From assembly GCA_024704765.1 (NCBI GenBank), contig JAKMXF010000222.1:806001-870000 (forward strand): DNA of 64,000 bases, written 5' to 3'. Position 1 is the first letter of the stretch. Every line of letters starts with the position of its first letter. The notes below the pieces were generated by a model. It did not search any database. It was not told the origin of the DNA and worked only from the letters and a program-made list of their open reading frames with translations. Positions 12,285 through 24,384 of this stretch are shown here, piece by piece. The translations under genes and the position numbers were made by a program. The stretch comes from Oopsacas minuta (taxonomy: Eukaryota > Porifera > Hexactinellida > Lyssacinosida > Leucopsacidae).

Positions 12285-12440
12285 AAATTTGTCCTACAAC
12301 CCAGTTCACAATCTATACTAGATACAATTCAGGTCTGGAATTTGTCTTCACTCCAGTCCAAAATTTGTCCTACATTTAATTCAAGTCTGGAATTTCTTCT
12401 ACAATCTAGTTGGAATTTGTTCCTACAATCAAGTTAGGCT
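12285..12440. repeat. degenerate minisatellite, unit around gaatttgtcctacaa
   Basis: The unit (g)gaatttgtcctacaa-tctagtt recurs four to five times with changes: near 12287, 12334, 12361, 12390 and 12414. Spacing is roughly 25-50 bp. It starts about 120 bp after the CDC73 stop. The same unit recurs, inverted on itself, at 12654-12705. Confidence 0.7.
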
Positions 12441-12653
12441 ATTCTCTTTATATAATATCACTTGAGATCATTTAATATTGTTACCATAATGGGTGAGAAA
12501 GAGACATTAGGGAATCATTTTTTTGGTAGCTAATAGCTATTAAGGGTGTAGGTCACATGCGAAATATATACATCCACATGCGGAAACTAGGTAGTATTAA
12601 ATTAGTATATCCGCATGCTGCATGCAGAACTTGCGCAAGTTTTACCCTTTTCA

Positions 12654-12705
12654 AGGAATTTGTCCTACAACCTAAATTCCGAACTAGGTTGTAGGACAAA
12701 TTCCT
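12654..12705. repeat. perfect 20-bp hairpin of the minisatellite unit
   Basis: Arms 12654-12673 (aggaatttgtcctacaacct) and 12686-12705 are exact reverse complements with a 12-nt loop. Confidence 0.9.
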
Positions 12706-12740
12706 GAATTGAAATATCTGTATGACACATTCCGAACTAG

Positions 12741-13460
12741 ATTGCATTGACTAATTTCAACTTTTGTGAGACAAAATCAGCTCTCCATATTTAGTACAAC
12801 GCGGCAGCTCCGGAGATGCCCTATTGGCATGGACGATGTGCAAAGTCCGTATGTCAGTCCCTACTTACGCGCTGGCGTGCAAATCTCTACTCCAATTTAC
12901 ATGAAAATTTGTATACATATACATTTTGGCTCTGAGTCGTGTACCTCGGCTATGAAATCTTTCTAAATTGAAATATCACACATTTTTTGTAATTCATCAT
13001 ACTTTCAAACCTTTCTATAAATGTACAAAACTTACTATAGACTATCTTTCAACGAGATTTTGAGAGGCTGAAATTTCAAATACACAAATTCTCCCATGAT
13101 TAATATATTTTCATTGTCATACTCGATTACCCCTAGTTTGTTTCAAATTATTATCTATAGATCATATGATTGATCTTCTTTTCACCCCTTTTTCCAAAAA
13201 GGTGACAATGACACAAAATTTATATTTAGGAATTCCCATAGCGGGTAAAATACATTTAAATATGGCGAATTTGGACTTTTTCAGGTAGAGTGGATCACAA
13301 ATAGTATGAAGGAAGCTATTTCGAATATTACAACCAGAAGAATCTCCATAATTGGTTTATATATCGAGTAAACATAGAGTGGAAAATCTAAAATTGAGAC
13401 ACCCAGTAGCTATATCAAAACATCTAAGATATATTTCATTAAAATGAACGACAATAGTAG
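12741..13460. other. unassigned sequence before the mariner
   Basis: A slightly GC-richer patch at 12790-12900 forms part of a 66-codon open frame (12766-12966, +) with no recognisable product. Nothing else stands out. Confidence 0.35.
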
Positions 13461-13462
13461 TA

Positions 13463-14801
13463 CTACGGGCGTTCAATAAGTAGTCGTTATCACATTGTAA
13501 TTCTAAATTTTTCTAGCACAATTGTGTAATCAGTGATGGAGTTTCTCAATGTATTCCCCTTCGTGCTGTAAAACCAATTTCAGCCTTTTTATCCAATCGA
13601 AAAATACTTTTCTGTAGTCTTCGGTTGGTACACCTTTCATATACTGGAAAATCGCTGATCCTATCTGAGCTCGACTCTCGAATTTCCTGCCTGATAGATG
13701 TTTCTTTAGCTTTGGAAACAACCAAAAGTCACAGGGAGCTAGATCTGGCGAGTAGGGAGGGTGATCTAGCTCCACAATTTTCATAGCTTCTAACTTTTCT
13801 CTAACCAGCTTTGTCTTGTGCGGTCGGGCGTTATCATGCAATATTCGCAATCCACGAGTTCCAGTCCTTGGCCGTCGATTTTGGTAGAATTTTTCAACCT
13901 CTGTTAGACACTCATTGGTGTAGAAGGAGCCTGTTATTGTTTGGTATTTGGGGACACAAATCTGGCACACTGGACCATTAGAATCAAAAAATATACAGTA
14001 CATAACCTTCGGATCCCGAAAGTCATGTCGAGGGATCATTGGTGGGTCCTGTCCTTTTGCCACCCATACTTTGTTTGCTTCTTTTGATAAAGGCTCAGAA
14101 TAACGTACCCAAGTTTCGTCACCTGTTACTATCTCAAATAACCTTCTGGAGTCAGTTCGATCAAACTCAGAGAGCAATTTAGTAGCGCATTGGACCCTCT
14201 TTGCTTTCTGGGCCTGAGTTAGTAAATGCGGCACCCATCGAGCACATATCTTTCGGAATTTCATATTATCATGTACAATAGCTTGAGCAGTTCCCGTTGA
14301 GATACCAACCGCATCAGCTATCTCCACAAGCGTGATATGAGGGTCTTCTTCAAGTAACGCGGATACCTCAAGGATATTTTTGTCATTGGTGCTGGAAACT
14401 GGTCTCCCTATTCTTGCCCCATCTTCAATGGACACTCTACCTTCACGAAAGCGTCTAGCCCAATCAACAACAGTGGAATATGGAAGTGCTGTATCCTTAT
14501 AAACTTCCTCTAAATCTTTGTGGACATCTGTTGGTGAAACCTTGAGCAGTGTTCTGATCTTCACATATGCTCTCTGCTCAATTTTGAAATCTGTACTTTT
14601 TGAAGCCATTAAAAATGTTACTATAATAAACTGTCAAAATGTAAATAAGTACAATATTTCAACGAGACATCAGAATCAAAAAAGCTCTGCATTATTGAAT
14701 TCACAATAGATGGATTGTTATTAGAAAATTCAGTTTGATCTAGGTCGAAATATTCCAACTTACAAAATTTGGAATAACGACTACTTATTGAACGCCCGTA
14801 G
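13463..14801 (-). mobile_element. complete mariner element
   Basis: 1339 bp, flanked by TA at 13461-13462 and 14802-14803. Terminal inverted repeats 13463-13490 and 14774-14801 are identical over all 28 bp (starting CTACGGGCGTTCAATAAGTA). It encodes one uninterrupted transposase on the minus strand. Length, TA duplication and a single intronless gene are standard for mariner. Perfect repeats and an open frame indicate a recent insertion; activity is not shown. Confidence 0.96.
13530..14609 (-). CDS. mariner transposase, DD34D, intact
   Basis: A 359-aa transposase expected to bind the inverted repeats and cut and paste the element at TA sites. Residues 1-110 hold the paired helix-turn-helix DNA-binding region with a GRPV AT-hook-like linker (68-71). 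WVPHLL lies at 125-130, the family's linker motif. The catalytic triad is Asp164 (TGDETWV), Asp259 (LHDNARPH) and Asp294 (APCDFWLF), with 34 residues between the last two; YSPDLAP at 286-292 is the other signature. The length is usual for mariner (about 340-360 aa). There are no stops or frameshifts and all key residues are present. The gene fills its element, with the start codon 193 bp inside the right end. Confidence 0.96.
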   Translation of the reverse strand: MASKSTDFKIEQRAYVKIRTLLKVSPTDVHKDLEEVYKDTALPYSTVVDWARRFREGRVSIEDGARIGRPVSSTNDKNILEVSALLEEDPHITLVEIADAVGISTGTAQAIVHDNMKFRKICARWVPHLLTQAQKAKRVQCATKLLSEFDRTDSRRLFEIVTGDETWVRYSEPLSKEANKVWVAKGQDPPMIPRHDFRDPKVMYCIFFDSNGPVCQICVPKYQTITGSFYTNECLTEVEKFYQNRRPRTGTRGLRILHDNARPHKTKLVREKLEAMKIVELDHPPYSPDLAPCDFWLFPKLKKHLSGRKFESRAQIGSAIFQYMKGVPTEDYRKVFFDWIKRLKLVLQHEGEYIEKLHH

Positions 14802-14803
14802 TA

Positions 14804-15149
14804 AATCGAATGTCATAAGTTGAGTGTTTTTCCAACTTCTGACAGTCTTGCAAATGCTTCCTGAGCACCCCATTTTGAGATGCTTTACTGTACTAAGTTT
14901 ATATTACATAGTACGTAATTAATTTCAAATCTATAATGTGCTAGGTTACATGTAATCTTTCCCATGACCAGACCGCATGAAATATCTTTGCTACAACCTT
15001 CCATATTATTATTTAACGAGCGTGTTGGCTTGCTTCTTAACTGTCGATGTTATACTTAGCAATTCGTTCTTCGTATTTACTTCAAATATGTCATTCTTTG
15101 ATGCCTTGTAGAAGGTTAAATTTTGCATCTTTCATTTCAAAGTGACCAT
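14804..15149. other. unassigned sequence
   Basis: No gene or repeat recognised between the mariner and the next MITE copy. Confidence 0.4.
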
Positions 15150-15435
15150 GTGGAACTACATACAGAAATTTTCATACAAAATATCAATAATTTGTAAATA
15201 CGAAAAGTTGGCTAGATCTTGAGTTATAGTAGATACAATGAATCACATATCTTTCTGAATACTTAATTATAACTCGATAATCGTTAAAATGCTACCAAAT
15301 CAAGATAGTCAATTTATAGTAATACTCGACTTCCAATGTTCTTGATAATACATTTTGAAATGTAATTCATACCAATGTGACGTAATCTTGAATATACCCT
15401 TATATGGTCATTTCTAATATTTCGGAATAATGATC
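15150..15435. repeat. R2 foldback MITE family, copy near 15.3 kb
   Basis: Matches 46040-46300 in the same orientation in successive blocks: aaaatatcaa, aaagttggctag, tataactcgataatcgtta, tcaa-taaagatag, tgataatacattttga and aatcttgaa. Non-coding; ends are not resolved. Confidence 0.7.
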
Positions 15436-15684
15436 TATGCATTTAATTGCAATCAACAAAATCTTCGCTTGTCGGTTAGCGAGGTTTTCTGTACCCTATA
15501 AATATTACTTTTTTATGACTGACCTTGGTACGATTCGAAGGAATTTCGTAATTGGGTATTATAAGGGGGATTTTGCAAAATGGTATTGAACCACTTTCAG
15601 GCTACAAAGGGCCTTGTTCATAAAAATTCTAAGAATCTTTCTTAGAATTAATTAATTCTTAGAAAACATTTTAGTTTTTATCAC

Positions 15685-15962
15685 TGTATTATCTAGACAT
15701 AGCGGCCACTTCAGAACAGTCACCTCCGATTTACCATTATAATGACCTCTGTATAGCGGCCACTTCTGTTATCTAACGGTCACATCCCATAAAGTCCACC
15801 TACTAAGTCCCTAGGATTGCCACAATTAACTATTTCCAATGTATTACCTTCACCTGTCATAATTTCCACCTCCTCATGACGGCCATGTAATTTAAATCAC
15901 ACTACATCTTTCTATAATGTCTATAACGGTCACTTTCTCTATAGCGGCCACTTTTAGCCAGT
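15685..15962. repeat. pogo/Tigger-like non-autonomous remnant with repeated gcggccact motif
   Basis: The motif ta-tagcggccactt and variants (aacggtcac) recurs about six times, ending tatagcggccacttttagcc followed by agtcccttt. Such subterminal repeats are typical of pogo/Tigger-type ends in invertebrates, which is the basis of the call. CAGTGGAA-type termini were not found. Confidence 0.45.
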
Positions 15963-15974
15963 CCCTTTGGTGGT

Positions 15975-16560
15975 AGTTACAGACCAGTTTGACTGTATAT
16001 ATGTTGGTAAGTCTAGAATTGATTGAAGAAACTTGAAGACCCCCAGGGCTGATTTTTGGCATACAGGGGTATTATTGGCCTGGCTCGAACAAGTTACAGT
16101 CTTGGACGAAATTATGACGTCATTGTCACTCTTTTGAAATTTGGAAATTCCATTAGGCACTGCTCAGCCAATATACATGATGTAAGTTTGAAATTTGCAT
16201 CACAACTACCCCTAAATGTGACAGATGTCCTGCTATCATAATTCAGACCAAAAGCTAACTCATCATGCGCTTAATATGTCATCATGACTCTACACAAAAA
16301 TCCAAATTTTCAAAATTTCTTAATGCCCAAGGAACGAAGTGTTGAGATTATTAAACAAAAGCGACATAGCTTCTCCAGTGTCCCCACGCAGAGGGCTATT
16401 GAATGTAATTTGGATGGACCATGGATGATATAATCTTAAATTTTATGTCCTCACGTAGCGACTAAAATCCCAAAGAAATTTATCTGTTTAGTACTTAATC
16501 TAACCTGATGCACTAAAGCTGTCGCGGAGCGACCTGGCAAGAGAAGAGCGCTAGTACAGA
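15975..16560 (-). repeat. R1 interspersed repeat, copy B (inverted relative to A)
   Basis: Its reverse complement aligns with 1672-2310: GC-rich start (ggtcgctccgcgacagctt), ccatggtccatccaaattac, gcattaagaaattttga, gctgagcagtg and acccctgtatgcc are shared. It lacks about 40 bp present in A after the cgagatggaata block. Short open frames inside are not conserved between copies. Confidence 0.75.
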
Positions 16561-19285
16561 TTAATTGCGATTTAATAATATACATGTAAATAAAATAGGG
16601 TATACTAATTAACAATTTCACTTTGCATTTTATCATAAATACTTGGCCCAATTTTGAGAATGGAATGTTTCTACATTCCTGAGTCATTAGTTTGTTGCTA
16701 GTGAAATAAATTCATATTCGAATGACCATTCAAACGACCTGAATGATTTCATCGATTTTGAATATCGGCACAAAAATTTGGTTTCGATTTAAACAGGATA
16801 AATGATGTGCCTCAAACAACTTCAAAATGTGTCAAAAATTGCACATAAAACAGAATGTGTATCACACACCTGAACTTCGATGGAGTGGCTCTCCTTCTAA
16901 ATGTCCAAGCATACCCTAGTGTACCTTTATACTAATTTTGGTGCACTTCCCTGACTTGTCTCAGGTCCAGCGCTACCTTTCCTGACTACTAAATGGTTCA
17001 ATAATTATGATACTTATACAATGTCTAGGTGATTTTTTAATGACCCTATGTACATCGAACCTGCATTAACTGACACTCGCTGGCACATGAAAATATTGTC
17101 GGTTCAGCAAATTGTCGGACTATTCGGGTGATTTTGTATTTGTCGAAAGCTATTTAAGTGTGAAATTGAGAATACAAATAAGGTCTCTTGCATAAAGTTA
17201 AGTTAGAGTTTCTTATACAAACAACTTAAAAAAATATATAATTGTGTAAAGAAGGATAACATGATAGTACTAACTTCTAACTATAATCCCTTCCATTCAA
17301 TTTTCTGCGTTCCGGGGAGCTGAATCCATATCAAAAAGAAGTGGAGGGGCAGCCTCTAATTTGGCTAATTCTACGCCTATGTTTACTGATATCGCTTATG
17401 CTGGTTCCACTGTAAAACTGAAGATATTAGTTGTCTGATCACAAATCACCTTGTGTCACTGGTAAAATCATTGGCAAAGATCCCAGGTAGCTGGATATAA
17501 CTACACCCCGACATTAGGATTGAGAACCGAGAAAGGTCTTAATGCGTTATTCCCACGCCAAATTACCTACTATCATTCCTCATACTTTCTTTATGGAGTT
17601 CTGCTCATGGGCCATGGCTACAATTGTAATTTTGGGCACAAATGAAAAATATTGAATACAATTAACTGAAGGAATTCGAAACAAACATCTATTTTATTAA
17701 TAATAGATAATTTTCACTGAAAAAATATTTGTCGAAATATATCAACAAGGGAATAATTAGCAATGCTTCATCTATTGATTTGAGAATTTATAATATATCA
17801 CTGTACAGATTTTGTATATCATCACTTGTCAAGAATATCATCACCTTGTTTCTTCTTATCTGTAAAAAAAAAATTTTACACGAATTCTTTTCGGTTCAGT
17901 AATGCACTAAATATTCATTAAATTTACGTTTTATTAACCTCTGAAAATTATAATATATATTTCATTCTTTTATCATGGAGTGGGACACTTTTGTACAGAG
18001 ATATTTGTGTACAATATATGTACGACACTTGTCTACAAATTTGATACGACGTTTGCCTAATGAGACCTATCTATACACTTACATTATGATTCGTGTAAAT
18101 CCAGTTATCTTGATTATTTTATAAATCAAATATGCAATTTAGTGGACTGATCAAACAAACAACAATATACCACAATTGTTGAGTTCAGTAGAAAGCTAAA
18201 CTGATATTGATCTATATTTATAAATTTAGTAACTAGATATCGTTCATCGCGCAATAATCTATATTGCAGGTAGAAGCAAATTAGGTTCACCCGAAGATTT
18301 ATTTATCGAGCAATGCTCTGGACTTAAGTCATAACTGGCATAATAGAGTATTCAGTGCTGGATTAACAAAAAATAAGACCTAGCCCAAATAATTTCCTGG
18401 GTCTCCTTTCATTTCATTGTCAGAAGCGAAACTTAGTGATTATGAATCAAGCGAATTGCTAATCTCATCCAAATGAACTCCACTATCCGTAGATTCACCA
18501 GTGACGGCAGGAAATTTCAGTGTTCCTGGTACCCGGTTTGCTGAGTTTACACTGTATTAAATTATAATCCAAGGAACTATTTTATTAGAAACCTATATTC
18601 GATTGGATAAAATGGCGATTCGAGCATCAAAGTTAATCTCTTTCCCGACAGAAGTATTTCGTGACCATCGATATATAAGGTACTATGCACTGGATGAACC
18701 AACCATGGATTACTTGGTGCTAACCTTTTAATGTTCCATAATTGTGTTACAGTGGATGCCCCACAGCAATTTGTCTAATAGAAAAATCCGGAACTTTCTT
18801 CATGGACATAGAAAGTAGTTGTGGTTGCTAAATAATGTAAATAATAACAAAATTCGCCTATTACTACTGAGAATTCTTACAAAACATTATCTGTTAATAG
18901 ACGGTTTCCTGTGTATTCAATTTGAATATTATTACTATCAAATTTACATCCACTTCAATGGTACTTTGCTATTCCTTCTAATATATTAATACATCTCCTT
19001 GAATTACATTAATTCCTTACTCTCTTACCACTATTTCACGTTCCTAGTTTTATGATTGTAATGAATCAAGACAATATTTTTAGCTTGATGTTTTACACAA
19101 TTCTTGTAAAATCCGAAACTTTTCAATATTCGTATCAACCAAGGTTGAAATCGCTCCAACCAAATACCTAATATCGGTTAACCGAATAACTTGGTAAACT
19201 GAAAAATTTGATAAATACTGTATATATATATTCATATTGTTGGCTATGTCAAAAGATGCCGCAATCAACTAATTATGTCTAGAGA
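16561..19285. other. unassigned sequence
   Basis: About 2.7 kb without recognisable genes. Around 17050-17110, gacactcgctggcacatg with gtcggttcag recalls pogo-type MITE ends but cannot be bounded. Confidence 0.35.
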
Positions 19286-20000
19286 TTTGAACAATAAAGT
19301 CTCTCCACTTAGCCCCTTTAGCTGATATAGTTGATGTAATCATCCCTCAGGCTGCCAACATCCTCAGACAGGTCAGTGATGCCACCAAGTTTCTACTGGT
19401 TTGATTCAAGGGAAACGCCCATGAGGGAGATAAAATGAGCGCTTCTGCATTAAACAGTAGCATACTTGGCAATTATCTCGTTTATGGCGGGACATTTGTT
19501 GAGGCCAATGTCCCGCCCAAACTTGCCAAAAACCTTAATTATCCCACTTTTTTGTAGTCCATTCTGTTGCAAATACACTGTCTCCAGTTATGTCTCGTTA
19601 AATTAGTACCTTCAGTCTCAGGTTGGCAAGCATGCAGTAGATGGCCTATATAAGAACATCATGGGCTATTCCTGATGATGTTCTCATAACCGGCACCCAC
19701 TGGACCAGTAAGAGTTCCCTTAGGTGTTCAGTTCATTGGGAACCTTTACCTTTTGGACCTTGTTCGTGAGGGCCTCTTCAACCTCTTTCCAGAGTGCCGA
19801 TGACATCTATATGCCATCAGAAATACAGGGGTTAATACAGTGCGCTGACGATTGACAGAAGATCAGGTTTATCTCACCCATCCTGGAACTTCTTTTCAGC
19901 AATCAGATGCCAAACCAACGCCCTTCTGCAGGTCTACCTTAAGGCAGCGATAGAGATCCAGTAGAGTCTTGAAGAATGCCTGTGCATGACGTTATTTGGT
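19286..20000. other. GC-richer block, possible decayed coding sequence
   Basis: Base composition rises well above the flanks and short codon-like runs appear on both strands. The + frame from about 19318 reads PLADIVDVIIPQAANILRQV before a stop, then continues with NSSILGNYLVYGGTFVEANV. I do not recognise a family. It could be a retroelement fossil or a processed pseudogene. An inverted pair agaacatcat/atgatgttct sits near 19654-19685. Confidence 0.3.
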
Positions 20001-21195
20001 ATTAACGAGACTTTACTGTTAATGCAAACAGAATAATCATTTAGGAATGAAATATCTCATATCACTGTCTGTGATTTAGGGATAAAAAGTTTATAATCAA
20101 GGCCTAACAAATGGAGGTAGCATCTTATTCATATTGAATAGTTGTCATTGGTTATTCTAGAATAGATAATCTGGTAAGTGATGTGTTCACAAGGTTGAGA
20201 GCTTTAGCCTCTCCTCCACGGCGTCTCTAAAGACCAATCATGTTTAGAATAATATGGCCCACCATGGAAATCTGGTGTTCAAAACTTGTATTTTGTTAAT
20301 GGAAAGAGTTTCAGAATCAATTTTTGCAATTTCGTTTTTACATAGCATTAGTAATGCAAATAGTGTTACCTTACTCCATGGATAATAATCGAAATGATAA
20401 GTTGTTTTTGCCCCTTATTCTATCTTACTTTAGGAAATTTATAAGTCAACAACCCTAGTAACTGTTGATAAACTTCAATCAGCCATTGGTTCAAAATTAC
20501 TGACTTTCCTTCAGTCCATAATACTTTCTCGACATCAAAACTTGATAGACCCAGGAGATCCAGAGATAAAATGCATTTATGATTGGAGTAAAAGTGAAAT
20601 TTGGTATCCACATTTGTCTTTATTAGTCTGGAAATCGATTTCAAACATATTCTCATTGAATTCTAAATTAAGAATATGTTTTCATAACCGATTTACATGG
20701 GGCCATATTGTCCAAATATGTTTGACGTTCAGGGACCCCATGCCTAAGGTTGTTAGTCCTGAATATTGAAAAATGCGTATTATAACAATAGCTACACTCA
20801 TATACGGATATACAAGTTCAAACCAAATAAATATATTCAATCTGTAATAAATATAAATATTTAGAGTATTAGTGATATTTATGTTTATTTATTAACAATT
20901 TCTTGTCATTTGCTATATCGACTAGAGTTTTCCTAGTCCAAAATCCATAAGGTACTGTTAGACCTTCTGTATATTAGGCTATGAACTTGCAAATTACTAT
21001 CAACTTCTCCAAGTTTCAGGAAAAATCTGAGAGGTCAATTTTAACGCAAAGTTTGATAGTGGATCCGCATCAAGTCTAATATTAGAAGAGGTAGTTAACA
21101 CAATTCTACAATTTAGCTATCAGCCAGCAAACAATCCCTGATTACTACAGGCGGAGATGTAATGGCCACAATTGGTGAGGCGGAGTTAGAAATTA
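20001..21195. other. unassigned sequence
   Basis: No gene recognised. An imperfect inverted repeat (aaatcgatttcaaacatattct against agaatatgttttcataaccgattt) lies at about 20632-20695. Confidence 0.35.
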
Positions 21196-21199
21196 GTAT

Positions 21200-22920
21200 C
21201 AGAGATTTTCAAACACTATACAAGTTCAATTATAGCTTCTGTAGCGTATGAAAATCTCTATCTGGCTACTATAGACGTAATATTCAAGAGTTTGCAGTTG
21301 TTGGAGGGCACTCAATAATGTATTGGCGAAGGATATAAAATTTTCTAATAATATAGTGCTGAAGAATCATTTCTCGAGTTGAAAAGATGCAAACATCACC
21401 CCGGAGTAATGTGTCCTGACCTTCAAAAGGATTTTACACTTTGCTGGGGAGTAACTACAGATCTCAGAGCGAGGAGGCAAGGATAGATATTTGCCACAAT
21501 ATAATAGCGATTACTATAGGGAGAGGAGATAACCCCCTCCTGTCTCAATGCTAGTTACGCCCTAGTTTTGTACTGACTCAAGTGGTTTTGGATTGGGAGG
21601 TGTTCTTGAACAAGATACTAATGCTGTTTCATATTGCAGTAGATCATTGAGGAACTCAGAGTGGAACTATAACATTATTGAATTGGAATGTCTAGCTATT
21701 GCTGAAGCTCTAAATCGTTCTTGGCAATTTTTGTTGGGAAGGAAATTCGAGATACTTAGGTATCATAAGCCGTTAGAATGGCTATCTCAACAGAAAAGCA
21801 TTGGTTGGTTATGGAAATCGGAGGTAATCATGCAAGACTATGATTTCACTATCAAAATGCTACACGAATGGACATGACAATAGAAATGCTGATGTCCTAT
21901 CGCGGGAGAAAGATTGTAGTCAGGAAGTATAAAACACTGCTGAAGCATGGAATAGAGATGGAATTGTGGATAAAGAGGAAGATGATAGTTAACCGAACAA
22001 TCAGTATGAGCATTGTGCAATCACTAGGATTATGAAACTTCATATTGAACTAATCAATTTTTTGCATCAGAAGCAAGATAAACCATAGGAAAAGTAATGC
22101 CAAAATTGCAACATTTTCCTGCCATAAAACGTTTCAGCCGATCAGAATGGAAATAATTCAATTTGAAAAGTACATACAGTTACAGGATCAACTGAGATTC
22201 AAAGAAGGAACACTGTTTCGCAATTACAAAGTTTACCACTTGCTGACAGTAGTTTGGTGGTGGTCATTCCAGATTCCTTGATCAAGCTCATGACTATGCT
22301 GCTCATCAGGGCATAGAGAGGACACTAAGTCGATTGAATTATCTGGCGCATAAGGGAAGCTTGATAGTATGTAAATGTTTAAAAATACGTTGCATCTTCA
22401 AAATTTGTCAGAAAGCTAAACTTTTTCATCCTGTTAAAGCTCCACTTCAAAATTAACCGATCTGAATAACCATGCAAATATTACAAGTTGATGTTCTGCA
22501 GCTACCCATGAGTATTAATGGAACTCGTTGCCTATTTGTTGGTGAAGATGCATTTTCTAAGTGGATCGAATGTTAACCTATGAAGGATCAAACGTCTGGA
22601 ACCATTATTCAATGTTACTAGAGATCTCTCAAGGCTAGGGTTCCTGAATTCTTGCATTCTGTTAAATGAAGTAATTCTGATGCAAAGTTGTTACAAGATA
22701 GGTTTATACTTAAGAATATAAAACACACAACTGCATCACCCTGAGGGAAATTCGTTGGTAATCCGGGGAAAAGACCATGAATCGGAACATACCTTCAATT
22801 GGTATTGTTTGCCTACCGGACAACTATCATAGTTCTACAGGGATCAAACTTATTGAATGTATTTTTCAGTATGACTCCTGTTTCCTTACTTTATCTTGCA
22901 AAGGATACCAGTGGCTCCAT
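21200..22920 (+). pseudogene. Ty3/gypsy pol remnant (RT end, RNase H, integrase), decayed
   Basis: Retrotransposon polyprotein remains in broken frames. From about 21255 SGYYRRNIQEF is the end of the reverse transcriptase. At about 21375-21450 LELKRCKHHPGVMCPDL is the connection. At 21593-21877 an open frame (GGVLEQDTNAVSYCSRSL, YNIIELECLAIAEAL, FEILRYHKPLEWLSQ) is the RNase H domain. At about 22290 HQGIERTLSRLNYL is the integrase zinc region. At about 22485-22570 VDVLQLPMSINGTRCLFVGE and DAFSKWIEC hold the first catalytic Asp. At about 22650 PEFLHSVK occupies the position where the family has PEFLHSD, so the second catalytic Asp is lost. Many stops and frameshifts interrupt it. No RT YxDD core, gag, envelope or LTRs were found, so it is 5'-truncated and inert. 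Confidence 0.85.
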
Positions 22921-24190
22921 AAATGAGTGCATCTGAATTATTATTGTTTATAAGCATGAGGTATTTAGCTGATACCACTAGATTCAGCTCAAAAGGCAGT
23001 CCCTGGGTGTCGGAGACTTACAGCTGTTCTATTGCCTCCCTCAACTTCTCAATTATCTCACCACCAGTATCACCTGCTAAAAAATCAATACCTGTGAACT
23101 TACAACCTTCTAATATAGTAAGTAAGGACCAACCAATGCATAATAATTTTGGGTCAAATTTAGTATATGAAACACATAACTATCTTTCACTGGCCGTAAC
23201 TGATGAAGTCACCAAAACAAATGATTGAAATACCCTAAAATCAAGAGATATGTCAAATATTGACCTCAATCGATTATAAATTTAGATAATACATTGTAAT
23301 GTCATGCTAAAGATTTTGTGCGCTGTTTTGCCAGTAGGAGCTGTTAATAGCACCTTAATAGTATCTGGGTTAATAAAGGGTAATGAGTTAAAATTCCTAG
23401 TTAAACCTTCATAACAAGTCTGATTAGCGTGATCTTACAAACTTCAGGACCTCCTCCAAAGTACTGATGCATCGGAAGTTGTTGGTTTTGAAGAAGTTTA
23501 AGGTCTGGGTGAATATTTACGTTGAATCGAGTTCAACTTGCGACACATTGAACCGAACTTATCATCACCCATGCCATTAGGAACGTTGAAGAATCTCCAT
23601 AAAGGATAATCAGAGGTGGGGTCCACATTCCAAGTTTGATCTCCTATATTGTTTACCAAGTAGTCCGCATCTTCCACTACATCTACACTTTCATAGTGCA
23701 CTATCTCCTCTACAGCCATTCCATCAAAGTTTAACTGAATCTATGTTTTTAAGACATCCATAGCCTTGTCTATAGAAGTCTGCTCCTGTATTTCCAAGGC
23801 AAAATCTATGGATAATTTTAATTATCTAGAATCTCTTTCATGATCTTTACGACTTTGGCATTTGAGTTTCAGTTGCTGATAATGTAAGAATGAAATTGCG
23901 AAACCCTAACTGTCTTCCCATAGACATTAACTCTTTTTGTTTCTGAAGCTAGAATGCTGCAGAAGATCGAATAGACTTTCATCATTTAGGCTAGCCAAAG
24001 TCTGACAATCTTAGTAGGTTGCTTTTCTCAAACAGATATTCCTACCATTAGGTAAGTTCAAATTCTACCCTTTTCTATTTAATTAAGAGTAAGGGTATGA
24101 TTATACTACAACTTCTATCGAATTTGAACGAGTATGCAAGTTATTTATTGTCAATTTTTTAATTTGTATGCAAAGTACATTATGTACATA
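22921..24190. other. unassigned; unrecognised open frame 23498-23719 (-)
   Basis: Two open frames (22923-23228 +, 101 aa; 23498-23719 -, 73 aa) have fairly protein-like composition but match no family I know. They may be remains of the adjacent retroelement. Confidence 0.3.
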
Positions 24191-24191
24191 G

Positions 24192-24253
24192 CTAACCACA
24201 ATATATCAGATTTGATTTCTTGACGAATTCCAAATCTGATATATTGAGGTTAG
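24192..24253. repeat. 23-bp inverted repeat, one mismatch
   Basis: Arms 24192-24214 (ctaaccacaatatatcagat...) and 24231-24253 pair at 22 of 23 positions around a 16-nt loop. Probably a foldback or MITE core. Confidence 0.85.
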
Positions 24254-24384
24254 TTACTATTCTTCGGTCAACTTCATAAAAGGGTCTATGGATGAAAACA
24301 TCTACAGCAACTACAAACGTGTGTTGGGCCTAAGATATATTTGATAAAAGTATTGAGAATAAAGGAATCAATTATATATCTCTC

